Positions 25,894-34,763 of a stretch of 64,000 nucleotides of DNA are shown piece by piece. The translations under genes and the position numbers were made by a program. Source of the stretch: Sphingomonas phyllosphaerae 5.2 (GTDB taxonomy: Bacteria > Pseudomonadota > Alphaproteobacteria > Sphingomonadales > Sphingomonadaceae); assembly GCF_000419605.1 (NCBI RefSeq), contig NZ_ATTI01000001.1, forward strand, positions 2,762,501 through 2,826,500, in the 5' to 3' direction. Below the pieces are notes generated by a model that was not told the DNA's origin, did no database searches, and was given only the letters and a program-made list of their open reading frames with translations. Position 1 is the stretch's first letter, and the number at the start of each line of letters is the position of its first letter.

Positions 25894-27767
25894 CCGACCT
25901 CGATACGCGCGCGGCGGCAGCCGGACTGTCGCGCGACTGGGAGGATGCCGACGGACGCCCGCAACGGGTCGACGACGACGTGCTGGAGGCGATCCTCGCC
26001 TGCCTCGACACCACGCCGCCCGAGGCGCCGTTCCTCTCCGCCGACGCCGGGCAGCCGATCGCGCTGCCCGGCGGCGTGACCGGCACCGCCGAGTTGCTGC
26101 TCGACGATGGCCATCGCCTGACGCTGCCGATCGGCGAAGACGGTGCGCTCCCGCCGGTCGAGCGTGTCGGCTACCACCGGCTGCTTGCCGGCGACCGCGC
26201 GTTCACGCTCGCGATTGCGCCACGTCGTTGCGCGTTGCCGCCGCGCGGCTGGGGTGTCGCGGTACAGGTGCCGAGCCTGCGCGGCAGCACCGACAGCGCG
26301 TTCGGCGACGCCGGGGCGCTGACCGAAGCCGCCGCGGCCTTTGCACGCGTCGGCGCGCAGGCGCTGGCGATCAGCCCGACCCACGCGCTGTTTCCTGCCG
26401 ACCCGACACGCTTCAGCCCCTATTCGCCCTCGACCCGGCTGTTCCACAACGTGCTGCTCGCCGATCCGGGGCTGATCGGCATCCCGCTTCCCCCTGCCCC
26501 CGCCGCCGCCGCCGCCACTGCATTGATCGACTGGCCGGCGGCGGCGCGGGCGCGGATGGCGCAGTTGCGCGCCGCGTTCGAACTGGCGAGCGAAGGTGCG
26601 CTGTCGGCGGCGCGCACGTACCGGCGGCAACGCGGTGCCGCGCTGGAGGCGCATGCGCGCTTCGACGCGCTGCACGCGCAACTCGGCGGGAACGGCTGGC
26701 AGGACTGGCCGGCCGAATATCATGATCCGACAGGCGAGGCGGTAATCCGCTTCGCCGCCGAGCATGAGCACGACGTCGCGTTCTTCGCCTTCCTGCAATG
26801 GCTTACCGATCTCGGGCTCGCCAGTGCGCACCGCATCGCGAAGGAGCGGATGGCAACAGGCATCGTCGCCGATCTGGCGGTGGGGATGGATGCGGGCGGC
26901 AGCCATGCGTGGAGCGCGCGGGCCGAATTGCTGACCGGGCTGACGGTCGGCGCGCCGCCCGATCCGCTCGGACCCGATGGCCAGAACTGGGGGATTACCG
27001 CGCTCGACCCCTTCGCGCTCCAGCGCACCGGCTTCAGCGCCTTCATCGATACGTTGCGCGTCGCGTTGGCGCACGCCGGCGGCATCCGCATCGACCATGC
27101 GCTGGGGCTGGAGAGGTTGTGGGTGATCCCGGCCGGCGAAGGCGCGGATCGCGGCGCATACCTGCGGATGCCCGGCGACCACATGCGCCGTATCGTCGCG
27201 ATCGAGGCGCACCGCGCCGAGGCGCTGGTGATCGCGGAGGATCTGGGCACAGTGCCGCCCGGCTTCCGCGACACGTTGGCGCAGCGCTGCATGCTCGGGA
27301 TGCGCGTGCTGCCGTTCGAGCGCGACGAGGATGGCGGGTTCACCGCGCCTGCCGCATGGGACGAGCCGGCCGTGGCGATGAGCGGCACGCATGACACTGC
27401 GACACTTGCCGGCTGGTGGCGCGAACGCGACATCGACTGGGCCGAGCGGCTGGGGCGCAGCGGCGGCGACCGCCCGCGGCGCGCCGCCGAACGCGCCGCA
27501 TTGTGGCACGCGATGGGCAAGCCCGGCGATCCGCCGGCCACACCGCCGATCGATGCGCTGCTCGCGCACGTCGCCAGTGCACCCTGCCCGCTCGCGATCT
27601 TCCCGCTGGAGGATCTGCTCGGGCTCGAGGAACAGCCGAACCTGCCCGGCACGATCGACGAACATCCCAACTGGCGGCGGCGGATGGACGCGCCGACCGC
27701 GGCGCTGCTCGCGCGCCGCGATGTCGCGCGCCGCATCCATTCGCTCACCGCGGAGAGACACGCATGA
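25878..27767 (+). CDS. malQ: 4-alpha-glucanotransferase MalQ
   Basis: A 629-residue GH77 amylomaltase. It disproportionates maltodextrins, here probably lengthening short chains left after debranching. GH77 marks are FSPYSPSTRLF, an active-site region GIRIDHALGLERLW (nucleophile Asp), VIAEDLGTVPPGF (acid Glu) and MSGTHDTATLAGWW. An N-terminal extension of about 120 residues carries a small beta domain, as in proteobacterial MalQ. The start is uncertain: an ATG at 25878 inside treZ, or a GTG at 25890 that overlaps the treZ stop. The 3' end overlaps treY (ATGA). Confidence 0.95.
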   Translation: MDRGVTDLDTRAAAAGLSRDWEDADGRPQRVDDDVLEAILACLDTTPPEAPFLSADAGQPIALPGGVTGTAELLLDDGHRLTLPIGEDGALPPVERVGYHRLLAGDRAFTLAIAPRRCALPPRGWGVAVQVPSLRGSTDSAFGDAGALTEAAAAFARVGAQALAISPTHALFPADPTRFSPYSPSTRLFHNVLLADPGLIGIPLPPAPAAAAATALIDWPAAARARMAQLRAAFELASEGALSAARTYRRQRGAALEAHARFDALHAQLGGNGWQDWPAEYHDPTGEAVIRFAAEHEHDVAFFAFLQWLTDLGLASAHRIAKERMATGIVADLAVGMDAGGSHAWSARAELLTGLTVGAPPDPLGPDGQNWGITALDPFALQRTGFSAFIDTLRVALAHAGGIRIDHALGLERLWVIPAGEGADRGAYLRMPGDHMRRIVAIEAHRAEALVIAEDLGTVPPGFRDTLAQRCMLGMRVLPFERDEDGGFTAPAAWDEPAVAMSGTHDTATLAGWWRERDIDWAERLGRSGGDRPRRAAERAALWHAMGKPGDPPATPPIDALLAHVASAPCPLAIFPLEDLLGLEEQPNLPGTIDEHPNWRRRMDAPTAALLARRDVARRIHSLTAERHA

Positions 27768-30064
27768 CCCCCCGCGCCACCTATCGTTTCCAGTTCCACA
27801 AGGACTTCACCTTCGCCGACGCCGAGGCGCTGGTCCCCTATCTCGACGATCTCGGCATCAGCCATCTCTACGCATCGCCGATCACCACCGCGGCACCCGG
27901 TTCCACGCACGGCTATGACGTGATCGATCCCACGACGATCAACCCCGAACTGGGCGGCGAGCCGGCGTTCCGCGCGCTGGTGGCGGCGCTGCGCGCGCGC
28001 GGGATGGGCGTGATCATCGATATCGTCCCCAACCACATGGGCGTGGCGGGCGAGGCGAACCGTTGGTGGCACGACGTGCTGGCGCGCGGACCGGCAAGCG
28101 ACCATGCCGCGGTGTTCGACATCGACTGGCGCGCGGCCGTGGTAGTGCCGGTGCTCGGCGCACCGCTGCAGGAAGCGCTCGCCAACGGCGACATCGCGCT
28201 GGAGAAGGTGGAGGGACGCTGGCACGTCGTTGCATACGGCGAGCATCGCTTCCCCGTCCGCGACGAGGACCAGGCGGACGCCGACGCCGTGCCGCTCGCC
28301 GAACTGCTTGCGCGCCAGCATTACCGCCTCGCCTACTGGCGGGTCGCCAACGACGAACTCAACTGGCGGCGCTTCTTCTCGATCAACGAACTCGCCGGGG
28401 TGCGGATCGAGGATCCCGCCGTGTTCGAGAAGACGCACGCGCTCTACTTCCGCCTTCACGACGAAGGATTGATCGATGGCGTTCGCATCGACCACGTCGA
28501 CGGGCTGACCGATCCGATCGGATACACCCGACGCCTGCGCGAGCGACTCGGCCCGGATGCGTGGATCGTGATCGAGAAGATCCTCGCCGCGGGCGAGCCG
28601 CAGCCGCTCGGCTGGGGGGTAGACGGCACCAGCGGCTACGACTTCATGGAACAGGTCGCCGCGCTCCTCCACGATCCCGCCGGTGCCGAACCGCTCGGCG
28701 CGTTGTGGGAAGAGGTCAGCGGGCGCAGCGCCAGCTTCGAGCCAGAAGAGTTCCAGGCACGGCAGGACCTGCTGGCATGGCAATTCTCCGGGCAGCTCGA
28801 TGCCTGCGTCGCCGCCTTCCATGCATTCGCACCCGACGGGATCACCGCAGCGATGCTGCGCCGCGCGATCGAGCGGTTGCTGTGGGTGTTCCCGGTCTAT
28901 CGCACCTACGGACCTGCCGCGCCGGAGAGTGATGCCGCGATCCGCGAACTGGCGCGCACGCGCGTCGCCGAGCTGATCCCGCCCGGCGAGGCGCACGTCG
29001 TCGACCTGATCCTGTCGTGGCTGGCCGGCGACGGCGACGCGCAGACCGCCGATGCGGTGCGGCGCTTCCAGCAATTGTCCGCTCCGATCGCCGCCAAGGC
29101 GGTCGAGGACACCGGCTTCTACCGTTACGGGCGGCTGCTGTCGCGCAACGACGTCGGCTTCGATACCGAGCGGATGGGCATGGCCCCGGCCGACTTCCAC
29201 GCGCTGATGACCGAGCGCGCCCGTGACGTACCGCGCGCGATGCTGACCACCGCCACCCACGACCACAAGCGCGGCGAGGATACGCGCGCGCGCCTGGCGG
29301 CGATCAGCGCGCAGCCGGGCATGTGGCGTGACGCCGCGCTGGCGTGGCTGGACCGCGACGACGGAGGGGTCGACGATGCCGACCGCTACATGCTGTTCCA
29401 GTCGCTGGTCGGCGCATGGAGCGGCGACGGCGCGAGCGCCGACTTCGTGGAGCGGATCACCGCGTGGCAGCAGAAGGCGCTGCGCGAGGCCAAGCTGCGA
29501 TCGTCGTGGGAGGCCCCGGACGACGCCTATGAGCAAGCCGCCGCCGCGCTGGTCTCGGCGCTGCCGGACGATGCAGCGGCGCTGGCGCTGATCGAGCGGA
29601 CCGTTTCCGCGCTCGACACGGTCGCGCGCGCCAACACGCTGGCGCAGGTGCTCCTGCGCTACACGCTGCCGGGTGTGCCGGACCTTTATCAGGGCACAGA
29701 GTTCGCGGACCTCAGCCTGGTCGATCCCGACAACCGCCGGCCGGTCGATTACGCCGCACGCCGTGCTGCGCTTGCCGGCGACCCGCCGCCCAAGCTGCGG
29801 CTGATCGCGGCGCTGCTGCGGCTGCGGCGCGACGACCCCGTACTGTTCGCGGACGGCGACTATGCGCCCGCCACCGTCGATGGTGCCGACGGCGCGCACC
29901 TGCTCGCGTTCGAGCGCCGCCTCGACGGACGTATGCTGCGCGTCGCCGTCGCGCTCCACGGACACCGCCCCGATCCGGGGACGCGCATCGCCTTCGCCTC
30001 CGGCCACGTCGCCACTGCGAGCGTGCTGTTCGGCACCAATCCGATCTGGTACGAACTGGCCTGA
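27764..30064 (+). CDS. treY: Maltooligosyl trehalose synthase TreY
   Basis: A 766-residue GH13 enzyme that turns the reducing-end alpha-1,4 bond of maltodextrins into the alpha,alpha-1,1 bond of trehalose. Signatures include the opening ATYRFQFHKDFTFADA and YLDDLGISHLYASP, IIDIVPNHMGVA, GVRIDHVDGLTDP (Asp), WIVIEKILAAGE (Glu), and TTATHDHKRGEDTRARL (Asp). GFYRYGRLLSRNDVGFD is unique to TreY. GGAGAG precedes its ATG, which overlaps the malQ stop. It is the last gene of the operon, so debranching, chain remodelling and both trehalose steps are made together. Confidence 0.97.
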   Translation: MTPRATYRFQFHKDFTFADAEALVPYLDDLGISHLYASPITTAAPGSTHGYDVIDPTTINPELGGEPAFRALVAALRARGMGVIIDIVPNHMGVAGEANRWWHDVLARGPASDHAAVFDIDWRAAVVVPVLGAPLQEALANGDIALEKVEGRWHVVAYGEHRFPVRDEDQADADAVPLAELLARQHYRLAYWRVANDELNWRRFFSINELAGVRIEDPAVFEKTHALYFRLHDEGLIDGVRIDHVDGLTDPIGYTRRLRERLGPDAWIVIEKILAAGEPQPLGWGVDGTSGYDFMEQVAALLHDPAGAEPLGALWEEVSGRSASFEPEEFQARQDLLAWQFSGQLDACVAAFHAFAPDGITAAMLRRAIERLLWVFPVYRTYGPAAPESDAAIRELARTRVAELIPPGEAHVVDLILSWLAGDGDAQTADAVRRFQQLSAPIAAKAVEDTGFYRYGRLLSRNDVGFDTERMGMAPADFHALMTERARDVPRAMLTTATHDHKRGEDTRARLAAISAQPGMWRDAALAWLDRDDGGVDDADRYMLFQSLVGAWSGDGASADFVERITAWQQKALREAKLRSSWEAPDDAYEQAAAALVSALPDDAAALALIERTVSALDTVARANTLAQVLLRYTLPGVPDLYQGTEFADLSLVDPDNRRPVDYAARRAALAGDPPPKLRLIAALLRLRRDDPVLFADGDYAPATVDGADGAHLLAFERRLDGRMLRVAVALHGHRPDPGTRIAFASGHVATASVLFGTNPIWYELA

Positions 30065-30187
30065 GCCGACCCCGTAAGCCGTCCCGCGATGGAACGGCGG
30101 CGACCGGCGCGGGAGACGGGTGGTGCCGCGCGGCACGCGAGTCACGCAATTGTCGTACATGGGGTGCACGGGAACGCTTGGCTTGGC

Positions 30188-30212
30188 GGGCGCTCCGTGC
30201 TTCGGGGCGCCC
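30188..30212 (+). terminator. Hairpin downstream of treY
   Basis: A ten-pair stem GGGCGCTCCG/CGGGGCGCCC with one T-G wobble encloses a five-base loop about 125 bases after treY. A run of five T starts six bases beyond the stem, so it may be a suboptimal intrinsic terminator of the glg/tre operon or the 5' structure of the next transcript. Confidence 0.5.
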
Positions 30213-30247
30213 TGCATGTTTTTACAATTCGTTCGGGATGGAGTTTG

Positions 30248-30892
30248 ATGTTCGCTTGGTTCCAGCGGCTGCTGCCGAAGACGGGCAATTTCTTCGAGCA
30301 ATTCGAAGGACATGCCGCCATCGGCCTGTCTGCCGCACGCGCGACGGCACGGTTGCTGGAGGGCGGCCCGGATCGTCCCGCGCTGTTCGCCGAGATCAAC
30401 CGGCGCGAACATGAAGCCGACGAGATCACCCGCGACGTCCTGAAAAGCGTGCGCGCGACCTTCCTGACGCCATTCGATCGTGGCGCGATCACCGCGTTGA
30501 TCGGCGCGCTCGACGATACGATCGACGAGATGTACGCCGCCGCGTCGGCGATCGACCTGTACGGCCTCACCGATTATGCGCCCGAGATGCGCGAGATGGC
30601 GGCGGTCGCGGTCGAGGCCGCGGAACTGTCCGTCGAGGCGATGCCGCTGCTGCGTGACGTCAACCGCAACGGCGGGCGGCTCCACGAACTGACCGAGGCG
30701 CTGATCCGCCTGGAGGGCAAGGCCGACGAATTCCACGCTGCCGGGCTGCGTCGCTCGCTCCAGCAATATGGCCAGACCGATACGCTGCGCTTCGTGGTGG
30801 AACGCGAGATCTACAAGCATCTCGAACGCATCCTCGATGCCTTCGAGGATGTCGCCGACGAGATCGACGGCATCGTCATCGACCACGCCTGA
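30248..30892 (+). CDS. DUF47 family phosphate-transport accessory protein
   Basis: A 214-residue, all-helical PhoU-like protein of the DUF47 (TIGR00153) family. It opens FAWFQRLLPKTGNFFEQF and contains the repeated acidic helices INRREHEADEITRDVLKSV and LIRLEGKADEFHAAG that bind metal in the PhoU fold, ending with the HLERILDAFEDVADEIDGIV helix. Members are nearly always encoded beside a Pit transporter and are thought to modulate it. Here pit follows after nine bases. GGATGGAG gives the ribosome site. Confidence 0.94.
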   Translation: MFAWFQRLLPKTGNFFEQFEGHAAIGLSAARATARLLEGGPDRPALFAEINRREHEADEITRDVLKSVRATFLTPFDRGAITALIGALDDTIDEMYAAASAIDLYGLTDYAPEMREMAAVAVEAAELSVEAMPLLRDVNRNGGRLHELTEALIRLEGKADEFHAAGLRRSLQQYGQTDTLRFVVEREIYKHLERILDAFEDVADEIDGIVIDHA

Positions 30893-30901
30893 TCGCCGGT
30901 C

Positions 30902-31915
30902 ATGCACGAACTCGCTTTTCCGCTGCTGGTCGGCCTGATCGTGGTCGCACTGGCGTTCGACTATCTGAACGGCCTGCACGACGCCGCCAATTCGATCGCG
31001 ACCGTCGTCGCCACGCGGCTGCTGTCGCCGGTCCGGGCGGTGGCGTTCGCGGCGTTCTTCAACTTCGCCGCCTATTTCCTTACCCTTGCCTTCCCCAGCT
31101 TGCACGCGGTGGCGGAGACGATCGGCAAGGGGCTGATCGACAAGGACGTCGTTACCCCCGGGGTCATCTTCGGCGCGCTGGGCGGCGCGATGACGTGGAA
31201 CGTCGTCACCTGGCTTAAGGGTATTCCGTCGTCGAGCAGCCACGCGCTGGTCGGCGGGCTGGTCGGCGCCGGCGTCGCGCATGCCGGGTGGACCGGTGTG
31301 AAATGGGCCGGGCTCAACAAGACGCTGATCGCGATCGTGCTGTCACCGATGATCGGCATGTTCCTGGCGATGGCGGTGATGCTGATCTCCAGCTGGGCGC
31401 TGCGCCGGTCGACCGCACCGCAGGCGGAGCGCAGCTTCCGCACCTTGCACCTGATCTCGTCGGCCGCCTACTCGCTGAGCCATGGCCTGAACGACGCGCA
31501 GAAGACGATGGGGATCATCACCGTCCTGCTCTATTCGACCGGATATCTGAGCGGTCCGTTCGAGGTACCGCATTGGGTGGCGATCAGCTGCTATATCGCG
31601 ATCGCGCTCGGCACGATGACCGGCGGCTGGCGGATCATCGAGACGATGGGATCGCGCATCACGCGCCTGTCGCAGCACCAGGGTTTCAGCGCCTCGGCGG
31701 CCGGATCGATCGTGGTCTTCACCGCCTCGACGCTCGGCATCCCGGTATCGACCACGCACACCATCACCGGCTCGATCATCGGCGCAGGGGTCTCGCGGCG
31801 CGCATCGGCGGTGCGCTGGGGCGTCGCCAAGAACGTGGTGGTCGCGTGGATCATCACCATCCCCGCTTCCGCCGCGGTGGGCGCGCTGGTCTATTCTACG
31901 ACGCTGCTGTTCTGA
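30902..31915 (+). CDS. pit: PiT family inorganic phosphate transporter
   Basis: A 337-residue inner-membrane transporter with about ten helices. The two inverted PiT signatures are present: DYLNGLHDAANSIATVVATR in the first helix region and SLSHGLNDAQKTMGIITV in the second half, with PSSSSHALVGGLVGA and PVSTTHTITGSIIGAG as the paired re-entrant segments. It takes up metal-phosphate with protons at low affinity. The shorter form of about 340 residues lacks the large cytoplasmic loop of E. coli PitA and is the type found with DUF47 partners. No convincing Pho box was found upstream. Confidence 0.96.
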   Translation: MHELAFPLLVGLIVVALAFDYLNGLHDAANSIATVVATRLLSPVRAVAFAAFFNFAAYFLTLAFPSLHAVAETIGKGLIDKDVVTPGVIFGALGGAMTWNVVTWLKGIPSSSSHALVGGLVGAGVAHAGWTGVKWAGLNKTLIAIVLSPMIGMFLAMAVMLISSWALRRSTAPQAERSFRTLHLISSAAYSLSHGLNDAQKTMGIITVLLYSTGYLSGPFEVPHWVAISCYIAIALGTMTGGWRIIETMGSRITRLSQHQGFSASAAGSIVVFTASTLGIPVSTTHTITGSIIGAGVSRRASAVRWGVAKNVVVAWIITIPASAAVGALVYSTTLLF

Positions 31916-31964
31916 TCGGATCGAAAACGGCCGTTACGGATTGGTAACAGTAGCAAGGGCGTTG

Positions 31965-33437
31965 ATGGAGATCAGGTTGCGGCGCGTGTTACTTGTTCCC
32001 GTGCTACTCGCCGCGGGATGCGCGCGCCACGATCCGGCGCCCGCGCCGCCGCGCATCGACACCACGATCGCGCCCTTCCCTGACCAGACCTCGACAATCG
32101 TCGTGCCGGTGACGGCCGACCTGCGGATGCTGGAGCGCGGGCTCGACCAACGCACCCCGCGCGTGCTGTGGACGATCGACGAGCATCGCGACAAATGCGT
32201 TCGCGGCAAGCGGGTCAATCTGGGCATCGGGCGCGTCAAGGTGACGCCCGACCTCGGCTGCCGGATCATCGGCGAGGTGACGCGCGGCACGATCCGCGTC
32301 ACCGGCGTGGGCGACCGGCTGAACATCACCATGCCGGTCTCGGCCGTCATCCATGTGCGCGACGTCGGCGGGGTGTTCGGCGAAACGGTGACCGCCCGCG
32401 CGATCGTGAACGCGACCGGGCGGCTCGGCCTGGCAGGCGACTGGCAGCCGCGCGCCACGCTCGACCTCGCCTACGACTGGCGCGAGCCGCCGGGGATCGA
32501 CATCGCCGGGCAGCGCATCAGCTTCACCAGCCGCGCCGACGAAAAACTGAAGCGCGTCGTCGCCAAGCTCGAGCGCGACCTGCCCAAGGAAGTCGCCAAG
32601 CTCGACCTGCGCACGCAGCTGGACGGTGCGTGGCGGCACGGCTTCACCGTGATCGAACTCAGCAAGCGCAACCCGCCGGCATGGATGCGCATCGCGCCAC
32701 GCGCGCTCGGCTTCGGCGGCTACAAGATCGAAGGACGGCAATTGCGCCTGACGCTCGCGGCCGAGGCGCTGACGCAGACCTTCGTCGGGCCTCGTCCCGC
32801 CGATCCGGCGCCGACGCCGCTGCCTCCGCCGTCGCAGGTCAAGGGTCAGCCGGGCCTGCGCTTCTTCATCCCCGTGCTCGCCGACTATGCGCAGCTGGAG
32901 CCGATCGTGCTGCGGACGCTGCGCAAGCTGGCAGCGAAGGGCATCACGCTTACCGGTGTCGGCCCGGTCGACGTCGCATTCGGCAAGGTCACCGTCTATG
33001 CCACCACCGACAACCGGCTGGCGGTGGGCGTCGTCGCCAAGGTGACCCCGCGCGACAGCAAACTGCCGGCGACCACCGGCGAGGCGTGGCTGACGGCGCA
33101 ACCGTACAACGAGGAGGGCTCGCAGCTGGTGCAGGCGCGCGACGTGCAACTCGCGGCGGACACCGATTCGACGGCGGTCGACCTGATCGTCAGCCTGCTG
33201 GACGCCACGCAGGTGCAGCAGGCGGTGGCGCTGGCGCTTCGCCACGATTTCGCACCCGATTACCAGCGCGTGCTCACCAAGGCGCAAGCCGCCATCGGCG
33301 CACGACGACAGGGCGACTTCTTTCTGTCGACGGAGGTGTCGCGGGTTACCACCGGGCGGCTGCAGGTCACCGGCGCGGGGTTGTTCCTGCCGGTGCGCGC
33401 GGAGGGTACGGCGCAGATCGCATATCGTCCGCGTTGA
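31965..33437 (+). CDS. DUF4403 family lipoprotein
   Basis: A 490-residue predicted lipoprotein. The signal peptide MEIRLRRVLLVPVLLAAGC ends in a clear lipobox (LAAG-Cys19). The mature protein is beta-rich with repeated alternating segments and matches the DUF4403 pattern, including paired halves that each begin with a strand like STIVVPVTADLRMLER and RFFIPVLADYAQLEP. Two related halves (about 45-260 and 290-490) suggest a tubular lipid-binding-like fold, but that is inference. The ATG follows AAGG. It lies 49 bases after pit but has its own spacing and may be independent. Confidence 0.85.
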   Translation: MEIRLRRVLLVPVLLAAGCARHDPAPAPPRIDTTIAPFPDQTSTIVVPVTADLRMLERGLDQRTPRVLWTIDEHRDKCVRGKRVNLGIGRVKVTPDLGCRIIGEVTRGTIRVTGVGDRLNITMPVSAVIHVRDVGGVFGETVTARAIVNATGRLGLAGDWQPRATLDLAYDWREPPGIDIAGQRISFTSRADEKLKRVVAKLERDLPKEVAKLDLRTQLDGAWRHGFTVIELSKRNPPAWMRIAPRALGFGGYKIEGRQLRLTLAAEALTQTFVGPRPADPAPTPLPPPSQVKGQPGLRFFIPVLADYAQLEPIVLRTLRKLAAKGITLTGVGPVDVAFGKVTVYATTDNRLAVGVVAKVTPRDSKLPATTGEAWLTAQPYNEEGSQLVQARDVQLAADTDSTAVDLIVSLLDATQVQQAVALALRHDFAPDYQRVLTKAQAAIGARRQGDFFLSTEVSRVTTGRLQVTGAGLFLPVRAEGTAQIAYRPR

Positions 33438-33477
33438 CGGCCGCGCGGCACGATCATCGCGCCGCGCCGCCCGCCGA

Positions 33478-34161
33478 TCAGAAGCGCCAGCCGATCGCGA
33501 CCTGCAGGATCGGCCACACCTTCACCTTGTCGACGTCGTCCTGCAACGAGATCCGCTCACGCTCCAGCGCCGCCTTGAAGTCGGCATCGTTGCGGGCGGT
33601 GCCGCTCGCCTGGAACTGCTCGAGCTTGAACGCGCCCTGGAACAGCACGCCGATCTCGCTTCCGACGAAGAAGCCGCGGCGGTTCTGCCCCGCCCAGCCG
33701 AGCGTCAGCGCGGGCGAAAACTTCTTCGGCGTCGCACGTCCCGACAGGCGCCCGACTTCGGCGGCGGTGAAATCCTGGTCGCCGATCGTCACCTCTTCGT
33801 CCGGGGTCAGCCCGACGGTGATGCGGTTACGGTTGATCCGCGCGCCGGCCGACACGCGGAACGCGCCCCCGAACGGATAGACGTCGAGCATCGCGCCATA
33901 GCTTTGCAGCCGGAACTTGCCGTCATATTCCAGATCGTCCGACTCGGCTGTGCCGTTGACGGTCAGGAACCCCGCCCCGCCCCGCACGCCGACGTGATCG
34001 TTGAAGCGTACCGCCAGCTCCGGTCCGATGCCGAGCGTTCCCGCGGTCACCGCCGCGCGCACGTGTGTGCCGCCATCGGCAGCGGCGTCCTGCTGCGCCA
34101 TCGCCGGCGTCGCGGCCAGCACCAGCCCGGCCGCCGCAGCGACCATCGATAATCTACGCAT
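33478..34161 (-). CDS. Outer-membrane beta-barrel protein (OmpA/OmpW-like small porin)
   Basis: A 227-residue exported protein. A Sec signal peptide (MRRLSMVAAAAGLVLAATPAMA) is followed by a mature part of alternating hydrophobic residues ending in IAIGWRF-type VAIGWRF, with a terminal Phe as required by the BAM machinery. Segments such as GVRGGAGFLTVNG, SYGAMLDVYPFGGAFRVSAGARI and PALTLGWAGQNRRGFFVGSEIGVLFQGA look like successive strands of an eight- to ten-strand barrel. No precise family is assigned. GGGGGAA precedes the start. Confidence 0.8.
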   Translation of the reverse strand: MRRLSMVAAAAGLVLAATPAMAQQDAAADGGTHVRAAVTAGTLGIGPELAVRFNDHVGVRGGAGFLTVNGTAESDDLEYDGKFRLQSYGAMLDVYPFGGAFRVSAGARINRNRITVGLTPDEEVTIGDQDFTAAEVGRLSGRATPKKFSPALTLGWAGQNRRGFFVGSEIGVLFQGAFKLEQFQASGTARNDADFKAALERERISLQDDVDKVKVWPILQVAIGWRF

Positions 34162-34763
34162 GATATTCCCCCTGACGTCCGCCCCCCCGGGCGGTACGCG
34201 CACGCCTGTGGAGGAACGCGCCGCACACGTCATACCCCGAACGGATTAGGCTGCGCACGATAGCGCAAATGCGCGACGCCGCGGACGAGCGATAATGTCG
34301 AAATAGGCAGATCCGGTCGGACGCGAGATCGAACGTCTGCCACCTGTCAGCCGACGCAACCGCTTTCAGCTTCGGCTTCGCAGCGGGACTCGCGTTGTCG
34401 AAGCAGGCGGATCGAAGCGCTGCGAGGGCCGAACGGCGAAACTTCCCCATGCGGCCTCGTTTGGCCGACCCTGCCAAAACCCCGGCGCAGCGTGAGGTGC
34501 CCCTTCACCTGCCGCGGGTAAGTAGCGGAACGCTCAGGTCCGGGATGACGGTTTCGGCGCGGCCGTCCGGTTTGCAAGGGGCGCTGGACGGGCCGGACAC
34601 GCCGGCCGCGCGGTCCGGTTCCTCGGGCTTGGCACATCTCGCCTATTCACAAGCTAACCGAACCGCGCACCCACTTCGGCACGCGCCGGTATCCGACTTT
34701 CACTACCGTCGGGTCGGTGCCGAGGGGTCGGATCGTCCCATGCCGCAGTTGCGACGCGGCCGT
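34162..34763. other. 600-base gap with no recognised gene
   Basis: Between the outer-membrane protein gene and dnaB. Both strands have open frames because of the high GC content, but none shows a domain motif, signal peptide or ribosome site. No tRNA, terminator or repeat is evident. Confidence 0.5.

Noticed and set aside
30120..30247. Pho box upstream of the DUF47-pit operon
   Set aside because: TTGTCGTACA is only a weak half-match and no direct repeat at 11-base spacing is present.
26720..31282. A 1520-codon open frame on the minus strand
   Set aside because: It is antisense to malQ, treY, DUF47 and pit, is Arg- and Ala-rich, and has no motifs; it arises from high GC with biased third positions.
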